DNA from: CALGLS01 sp047626155
GTDB lineage: Bacteria > Bacteroidota > Bacteroidia > Chitinophagales > Saprospiraceae
Direction of reading: 5' to 3'
Assembly (NCBI GenBank): GCA_047626155.1
Contig: JBLHRR010000056.1
Location: forward strand, 1-29,589
DNA: 29,589 bases
Position numbers and translations under genes: made by a program
Notes under the pieces: generated by a model
The model's input: only the letters and a program-made list of their open reading frames with translations
Told to the model about the DNA's origin: nothing
Databases searched by the model: none
Shown here: positions 24,527-29,589 of the stretch, piece after piece
Layout: every line of letters begins with the position of its first letter
Numbering within the stretch: the first letter of the stretch is position 1

Positions 24527-24744
24527 ATCTATTTTTTTAGTGAATTTACGTTTGAATTGAACAGCCTTTAATCTTAGGAGTCAGTGAATAATAACTTTCC
24601 TATATATACTTGTAGCTTTTGCACTGTCCTTCGTTAAAAAAATATCGCGTACGGCTATGCTTAATTTTTTTGCCTCGGTCAGCACAAAATCTACTGCGTA
24701 TAAATCAGAACCTTATTAATCTCTGGCTCCTTATCAGTATTTTT

Positions 24745-25968
24745 CTAATTTACTATGACTCTTTCACATCGTTCAATCTTGGAATCTTGAAGTGTCATAT
24801 TCAGAAATATTACGCCTTTATATGATTCGACATTCAATTCAAAGTTTTCTTGAAAGGGCCGAACCGTTCTTAATAATATTCCTGAAAGATTAAAAATTTC
24901 AACCTTTGAAATTTTATTACTACTTTCTATTCTTACTTTCGAGGAAGTTGGGTTTGGAAAAAATCTTATATTGTTAGGGTAATCATTTGTTTCTGAAACC
25001 GAAGTAGCGACTTCGCAAAGCCCTAGCATATATTCCCAAACAGGGGCAAAAGTGGCTGTTCCTCCTGACAATGGCGTAAAATCATCTGTGATAACGGCAC
25101 TATGGTTACCTGCTCCAGTTGGTGTTTCATACTTGGTATAAAGAACTTTTGAGTTATTATAATTGCAAGTTGTATGATCCACATTTGTAGAATCTGTTTG
25201 CAATAAAAGATTCATTGCAGTCCAATTTTCGAATTGTTTATTGAAGTCAACCACATTATCAAATAAGTTTCCAAATGCAAAGTAATTTGAATCAGGTGTG
25301 GCGCTTGGAAGAGAAAGCCAATTTGCAGGAGCTGAAAAAAAATCGCTATAATCATTTGGGGATGCAAACATCAATGCGCTGTTCACTTCAAATTGTTTTG
25401 CGATGAATGCGGCATGACCTCCTCCTTGCGAATGTCCGGACACCACTATATTAGACCAATTAAGATTTCCAGGTGTCGATAAAAACTCATCCCAGTTTTC
25501 AGAAGGAAAGTTGTTATTTAAATAGGTTACCAATTTTTCAATGCGATTAATAACACAATTATTTTCATCAACCGTAACAATAGAACTACTATCGACACCA
25601 AAGATTATTTCTTGTCGGTAACCCTGAAAGCAATTAATATCATTACTGTTGGCACAAGCAGTTACCGCTGCTGTACCGTTGGGGTATTTTAGGTTAATAA
25701 CCTTAAAACCATTATTAGCCGCAAGGGTTGGGAAATAAGTTGTACTAACTGGATTACCAAATGTACCTACGAGATGAATAACTAATTTATCATTTTGAGT
25801 ACAATCATTATTAATATATACTTGATGGTTTTGTAATTCCCAATTGATATTGCTATCTGTTTCAATGGCTTTAATACTTCTAAGCAGTAGCGAATCTGGA
25901 GAACAGGTTTGCCCGTATAAATTTGCAAATTGAATAATTGTTAACATCAGAATAATACTTCTTTTCAT
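24745..25968 (-). CDS. Secreted alpha/beta hydrolase with T9SS sorting domain
   Basis: I start this 407-residue protein at the Met with codon 25966-25968, because it gives the signal peptide MKRSIILMLTIIQFANLYGQ; the ORF opens 141 bases earlier, but those codons come from an intergenic GGAAGACGG repeat. The hydrolase core has VIHLVGTFGNP, the nucleophile elbow VVSGHSQGGGHAAF (Ser180), and a late GNHSAVITDDF that may bring the catalytic His. Residues about 330-407 form a type A C-terminal sorting domain (FFPNPTSSKVRIES, VEIFNLSGILLRTV, YKGVIFLNM), so it is exported through the type IX system and released or surface-attached. Substrate is unknown. It is separated from the RND gene by the repeat, so co-transcription is uncertain. 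Confidence 0.88.
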   Translation of the reverse strand: MKRSIILMLTIIQFANLYGQTCSPDSLLLRSIKAIETDSNINWELQNHQVYINNDCTQNDKLVIHLVGTFGNPVSTTYFPTLAANNGFKVINLKYPNGTAAVTACANSNDINCFQGYRQEIIFGVDSSSIVTVDENNCVINRIEKLVTYLNNNFPSENWDEFLSTPGNLNWSNIVVSGHSQGGGHAAFIAKQFEVNSALMFASPNDYSDFFSAPANWLSLPSATPDSNYFAFGNLFDNVVDFNKQFENWTAMNLLLQTDSTNVDHTTCNYNNSKVLYTKYETPTGAGNHSAVITDDFTPLSGGTATFAPVWEYMLGLCEVATSVSETNDYPNNIRFFPNPTSSKVRIESSNKISKVEIFNLSGILLRTVRPFQENFELNVESYKGVIFLNMTLQDSKIERCERVIVN

Positions 25969-26000
25969 TTTATAATGATTTAAAAAACAGTTACTATTCA

Positions 26001-26096
26001 GAGGGGAGACGGGAGACGGAAGACGGGAGTGCCCTGTATCGCGGGCATTGCGTTTGTGGGGAACTTCCGTCTCCCGTCTTCCACCTTCTGTCTTCC
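26001..26096. repeat. GGAAGACGG palindromic element, copy A
   Basis: A purine-rich run (gagacgggagacggaagacgg) lies opposite its pyrimidine complement (aacttccgtctcccgtcttcc), flanking a unique-looking core with gggcattgcgtttg. The whole can fold into a long hairpin. The same core and arms recur in opposite orientation at 29231-29371. It occupies the gap between the RND gene stop and the secreted hydrolase start and artificially extends that ORF. Confidence 0.85.
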
Positions 26097-26098
26097 AA

Positions 26099-29000
26099 CT
26101 AATCTTCAATTAACTTATCATCAAACTCATAATCGGTATAGCTCACCTTAAATAACACACTATAAAAAGCGGGAATAAAAATCAGCGTAATGATTGTACC
26201 AAACAGCAATCCAATCATAATAGAAACAGCCATGCCTTCCCACATTTCTCCGCCAGTCAGATACAAAGGAATCAAACCTAGAACGGTTGTGAATGTAGCG
26301 AGGACAATTGGTCTAAAGCGTTGCACGCAAGCGGTGATGACCGCGTCTTTTTCTTTTCTTTTTAGCTCGTTTTGTTCTACCTCTATTCTGTCAATTAATA
26401 CGATGGCATTATTAATGATAATTCCTGCCAATGCAATGACGCCTAAAAATGGCATAAATCCAAACGGTTCTTGAAAAGTAAGCAAGCCGATAGAAACCCC
26501 AATTAGAGATAGTGGAATGGTACAATACACCATAATCATTTTTCTAAAGGAGTTAAATTGGATAATCAATAACATCAAAATGATAAAACCGCAAAACGGT
26601 AGCCAGACGATTACGGCACCCATATTTTCGGCGGCGTTTTCGTCCGCACCTCCAAATTTATAACTATAACCGGGGCTCCAAGTTGCAGCCTGCTCGTCTA
26701 TCCAAGGTTTCAGTTCGGCAGTGATAACCGCTGCATTTGCCCCATCTCGCAACTGGCTAATAATTGTAATAGTACGGTTAAGGTCTAAACGTTTTATCTT
26801 AGCATATTGCCAGACAGGCTTTATAGTTGCAACTTGTAATAAAGGCACATTTTGACCCGTACTTTGAGAAAATATATTTAGTGTTTCGATAGATTCTAAA
26901 GTCTGTTCTTGACTTTTATCACTACGCATAACAATAGGAATGGATTTATCATCTTCTCTATATTCGCCTGTCGAAAAGCCATCCAAAACGGTTTGCAAAG
27001 AGATCGCAATATCTTGACTGGAAACACCAGCTGATTGTGCTCTAACCTGATCAATATCGATTATAAACTTTTTAGATTTTGGTCCCCAATCATCTTTTAC
27101 GTTCTTGGTTCCGGCAATAGCGGTCAGCTTTAATTTCACTTGTTCCGAAATAGCAGAAAGCACATCAGGGTCATCACCAATTACTTTTATCTCAACGGGT
27201 TCTCCCGGAGGGCCAGCTCCTAATAAGGCTACTTTAATATCCGCATTTGGAAAACTATTATAACAAAAAGCATCCAGTTCGTTGATCAAGTCTTGGTTGG
27301 CCCCAAAGCTAGAAGTGTTGACCACAATGTGGCCATAACTAGAGTTGGCTTCATCCTGATTATACCCTTGGTCGTAAGAGCTCGGTCCTTCCCCTATGTA
27401 GGAAGACCAATCTACAATCCCTTCCGTTTTTGTTTCTGAGGTTTTTAAATTTTTAGCAATATAAGTCTCAATCGCAGAGACCACTTCAGTTGTTCGCTCG
27501 ATTTTAGTTCCCAACGGCAAATTAATATCAACCGTAATCATATTTCTATCACTTTCCGGAAAGAATACAAAGGCAACTTTTGTAAAACCAAACAATGCTA
27601 ATACAAACATACCTAGGACCAATAACATCGTTTTTCCTTTGTGGTGTAATGCGACTAAAATAAGATCTTTGTAATAACCTTTTAACCAATCTATTGAACG
27701 GTCAATTACGCTTTTCTTAGCGCCTTTAGGTTTCACTTTCATAAATAAATAAGAAAGCAATGTAATGACCGTAAGCGAGGTTAACCAAGAGGATACGAGC
27801 GCAATGGTGATGACTAGAAAAATAGGACCCACAATATCACCCATCATAGATTCTGCCAAATAGAAGGACAGAAATGCTGCTGCGGTAGTCAATGTTGAAA
27901 TCAAAAGTGGCGTAAACAATTCGGAACATGCTTGAACGGCTGCGTCTTTTCTATTGATGCCTTGTTCCAGTTTTACCACTATGGTTTCGGCAACTACAAT
28001 TCCATTATCGACCATCATTCCCAACGCCATAATTAGTGCGGCCAATGACACCTTATTAATTCCAATATCCATAATGCCCATCACCATAAATGTGGCAACA
28101 ATTACCATAGGAATTAAAGTGGTAATAATTAGTCCGGTTCGGAAACCCAAGAAAAATAACATCACGATAAATACAATGGCAACCGATTGGAAAAGGCTTA
28201 CCATAAAACTACTGATTTGTTCTCCTACATATTCATCTAGGGACGATAAGGTATGCAGTTCCAAACCAACGGGTAATGAAGCATCCCATCTTTGTTTTAC
28301 CGCTTTTACCTCTTCTCCTAAATCAATGATATTAGCGCCCTCTTTTAATGATACGTGTAAGGATATGGCATCCATTCCATTGACACTAACTTTTTGTGTT
28401 GCTGGAGAGATGTATCCTTTTCTTATTTTTGTAATGTCTTTTAAATAGAGCATTTGACCGCTACTACCAACAGGAATTAGCATGTTGCCGATATCAGAAA
28501 GGTCATCAAAGTTTCCCGTAGGTTCTAACACAATACGTTCGTCTTCCACATTAATTTGCCCCCCAGAACTTAATATGTTTTGGGCAGAAATCATCCCGCT
28601 TAATTTTTGAGCAGACAGTCCATATTCTTTCAATCTAGCATCATCAAATTCTACAAAAACACGTTCATCTTGTTCCCCTCCTAATTCTACCTCGGCAGCA
28701 TTATCCAGTTTTATTAAATCGTCTCTTAAGTCATCTACATAGTTTTTCATTTCAACGTAAGAAAAGCCATCACCCGTCATACCTAAAACAATACCATACA
28801 CTTTGCCAATGCTTTCATCATTTAACATGGGCCTAACCCCTGATGGCAAACTTTGAATACCATTTAATTTTCTACGCAATCTGTCCCAAATACTTTGCAG
28901 CATTTCTGGCGGCACTTCATCCTTAAGTGTTACTTTAACCACCGACAAGCCAGTTCTAGAGGTACTTGAAACTTCTTTTAATTCTGATAATTCTTGAACT

Positions 29001-29209
29001 ACTTTTTCAATTTTATCGGTTACCAATTCCTCCACACGTTCTGGTGCGGCACCGGGCCATACGGAAACTACTGTTGCCACTTTAATGGTCATTGGCGGCA
29101 TACTGTCCCTTGGCAACCCTTGGTACAACGCAACACCTAACAATATTACTACAGCGATAAGCGTATAGGTGATTCTATTTTTTTCTATGGAAAATTTCGT
29201 AAGGTTCAT
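26099..29209 (-). CDS. RND efflux transporter (AcrB/HAE1-like inner-membrane subunit)
   Basis: A 1036-residue inner-membrane proton-driven exporter, normal for the family. I start at the Met with codon 29207-29209 (MNLTKFSIEKNRITYTLIAV), since upstream codons of the ORF belong to a repeat. Family landmarks: TM1 then LPRDSMPPMTIKVATVVSVW with PGAAPERVEELVTDKIE, a first porter domain, TM2-6 with GMMVDNGIVVAE in TM4, a second porter domain, and TM8-12 including LAGIIINNAIVLID and a GLIPLYLTGGEMWEGMA stretch. TM4 has Asp-Asn where AcrB has Asp407-Asp408, so only one of the two relay acids is kept, as in some other branches. No membrane-fusion or TolC partner is present in the window; a fusion-protein gene may lie beyond the four-helix-bundle gene. 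Substrate is unknown. Confidence 0.92.
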   Translation of the reverse strand: MNLTKFSIEKNRITYTLIAVVILLGVALYQGLPRDSMPPMTIKVATVVSVWPGAAPERVEELVTDKIEKVVQELSELKEVSSTSRTGLSVVKVTLKDEVPPEMLQSIWDRLRRKLNGIQSLPSGVRPMLNDESIGKVYGIVLGMTGDGFSYVEMKNYVDDLRDDLIKLDNAAEVELGGEQDERVFVEFDDARLKEYGLSAQKLSGMISAQNILSSGGQINVEDERIVLEPTGNFDDLSDIGNMLIPVGSSGQMLYLKDITKIRKGYISPATQKVSVNGMDAISLHVSLKEGANIIDLGEEVKAVKQRWDASLPVGLELHTLSSLDEYVGEQISSFMVSLFQSVAIVFIVMLFFLGFRTGLIITTLIPMVIVATFMVMGIMDIGINKVSLAALIMALGMMVDNGIVVAETIVVKLEQGINRKDAAVQACSELFTPLLISTLTTAAAFLSFYLAESMMGDIVGPIFLVITIALVSSWLTSLTVITLLSYLFMKVKPKGAKKSVIDRSIDWLKGYYKDLILVALHHKGKTMLLVLGMFVLALFGFTKVAFVFFPESDRNMITVDINLPLGTKIERTTEVVSAIETYIAKNLKTSETKTEGIVDWSSYIGEGPSSYDQGYNQDEANSSYGHIVVNTSSFGANQDLINELDAFCYNSFPNADIKVALLGAGPPGEPVEIKVIGDDPDVLSAISEQVKLKLTAIAGTKNVKDDWGPKSKKFIIDIDQVRAQSAGVSSQDIAISLQTVLDGFSTGEYREDDKSIPIVMRSDKSQEQTLESIETLNIFSQSTGQNVPLLQVATIKPVWQYAKIKRLDLNRTITIISQLRDGANAAVITAELKPWIDEQAATWSPGYSYKFGGADENAAENMGAVIVWLPFCGFIILMLLIIQFNSFRKMIMVYCTIPLSLIGVSIGLLTFQEPFGFMPFLGVIALAGIIINNAIVLIDRIEVEQNELKRKEKDAVITACVQRFRPIVLATFTTVLGLIPLYLTGGEMWEGMAVSIMIGLLFGTIITLIFIPAFYSVLFKVSYTDYEFDDKLIED

Positions 29210-29230
29210 TTGTTGGTGTTTGATGTTTTG

Positions 29231-29371
29231 AAGAGAGAAGGAGGAAGTTGGAAGACCGGAGACGGAAGAGAGAAGACGGAAGTTTGAAGACCGGAGACGG
29301 AAGTTTCCCTCAAACGCAATGCCCACGATATAGTAAACTTCCGTCTTCCGTCTTCCGTCTTATTCTCCCTC
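29231..29371. repeat. GGAAGACGG palindromic element, copy B (inverted)
   Basis: The purine arm (with gaagaccggagacggaag twice, about 29251-29292) and the pyrimidine arm (cttccgtcttccgtcttccg, 29338-29357) enclose the core caaacgcaatgccc (29311-29324), the reverse complement of the copy A core. Over about 45 bases of core plus arm the two copies agree at about 41. It lies between the RND start and the four-helix-bundle gene. Confidence 0.85.
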
Positions 29372-29390
29372 TTATTTAATTTTGTTCCTA

Positions 29391-29433
29391 AAAGCGATCA
29401 TCATATTCATAAGGTTGAAAGCGATCATCATAT
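29391..29433. repeat. 16-bp direct repeat overlapping a stop codon
   Basis: aaagcgatcatcatat occurs exactly at 29391-29406 and 29418-29433. The second copy contains the TGA stop of the four-helix-bundle gene (29428-29430). It may mark a duplication at the boundary of an inserted unit. Confidence 0.8.
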
Positions 29434-29589
29434 AATATTTTCGAATTTCTCCTCAGTTATAGATTTACGTCTTTTTGCTTTATGCAGACAAGTGACCACT
29501 TCAGCCAATGATCTAATGGAGTAGCCCATAAACTTTTTAGCTTGCGGATTTGATTGTCCGATGGAACCCTCTGAAATATTTAAAGCAAT
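29428..29589 (-). CDS. Four-helix-bundle protein (S23/IVS, Avd-like), partial
   Basis: The C-terminal 53 codons of a gene that continues beyond the window. The translation contains ALNISEGSIGQSNPQAKKFM followed by GYSIRSLAEVVTCLHKAKRR, matching the pattern of the four-helix-bundle family (A-x-NIAEG...F...A-x-GS-x-x-E), which includes proteins encoded in 23S rRNA intervening sequences and is related to the Avd accessory protein of diversity-generating retroelements. Full members are about 115-130 residues, so somewhat under half is seen here. They bind nucleic acid; the role of free-standing copies is unclear. It is not followed by a reverse transcriptase in this window. A GGAAGACGG element lies about 57 bases after the stop. 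Confidence 0.8.
   Translation of the reverse strand: MALNISEGSIGQSNPQAKKFMGYSIRSLAEVVTCLHKAKRRKSITEEKFENII

Noticed and set aside
24527..24744. Possible gene or RNA in the gap between the paraoxonase-like and secreted hydrolase genes
   Set aside because: Only a short plus-strand frame without protein-like features; no structured RNA that I could support.
25969..26109. N-terminal extension of the secreted hydrolase
   Set aside because: The codons fall in the GGAAGACGG repeat and precede a clean signal peptide; not considered coding.
27954..28448. 164-codon plus-strand open frame
   Set aside because: It lies wholly opposite the RND coding region, with low-complexity Thr/Ile/Ser-rich translation and no family features; a shadow of the real gene.
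29210..29326. N-terminal extension of the RND protein
   Set aside because: Encoded partly by the repeat; RND proteins begin directly with the short helix before TM1.
29231..29371. Possible CRISPR array from GGAAGACGG repeats
   Set aside because: The units are short, degenerate and without regular unique spacers, and the structure is one large inverted repeat.
29428..29589. Diversity-generating retroelement, from the Avd-like protein
   Set aside because: No reverse transcriptase, template repeat or variable repeat is visible in the window.

Overview
The window looks like chromosomal DNA of a Bacteroidota member, possibly Saprospiria or a relative (low confidence on class). The evidence is a SusC/SusD pair, a type IX secretion C-terminal sorting domain, several lipoproteins with short Bacteroidota-type signal peptides, AT-rich intergenic DNA and no evident Shine-Dalgarno sites. 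Every convincing gene lies on the minus strand, so transcription runs from high to low coordinates. I saw no tRNA, rRNA, CRISPR array or transposase.

Region 1 (1-885) is a beta-propeller-like lipoprotein. Region 2 (1020-13489) is a catabolic locus. In transcription order it holds a ROK-family regulator, SusC, SusD, an alpha/beta hydrolase, an HpaI-type aldolase, a protein of four tandem SnoaL-like domains, a bicupin and a prolyl-oligopeptidase-type lipoprotein hydrolase. The last three genes overlap by 1-4 nt. There is no glycoside hydrolase, so the imported substrate is probably not a polysaccharide. A sugar acid, lactone or small aromatic is possible but not shown. A family of ~126-bp palindromic repeats is scattered through this locus, and one copy sits in frame inside the signal peptide of the last gene.

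Region 3 (13490-14378) has no intact gene. It holds a decayed C-terminus of a malic enzyme (phosphotransacetylase-like domain), a 33-bp inverted repeat and the terminator of the next operon. Region 4 (14379-21048) is a urate/ureide operon: allantoicase, allantoinase, membrane urate oxidase PuuD with cytochrome c, a fused OHCU decarboxylase-HIU hydrolase, and a citrate-lyase/HpcH-like TIM-barrel protein (I believe DUF6986). Together these would take urate through 5-hydroxyisourate, OHCU, allantoin and allantoate to ureidoglycolate plus urea. The last gene is a candidate for handling the C2 product.

Region 5 (21124-26100) holds an uncharacterised lipoprotein, a frameshifted gene remnant, a paraoxonase-like six-bladed propeller and a T9SS-exported alpha/beta hydrolase. 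Region 6 (26099-29589) is an RND efflux pump gene flanked by two inverted copies of a GGAAGACGG-type palindromic element, then a partial four-helix-bundle (S23/Avd-like) gene running off the window.

The points most worth following are the repeat insertion inside a lipoprotein signal peptide, the SusCD locus without carbohydrate enzymes, the uncharacterised aldolase-like gene in the ureide operon, and the inverted elements around the RND gene beside a four-helix-bundle gene.
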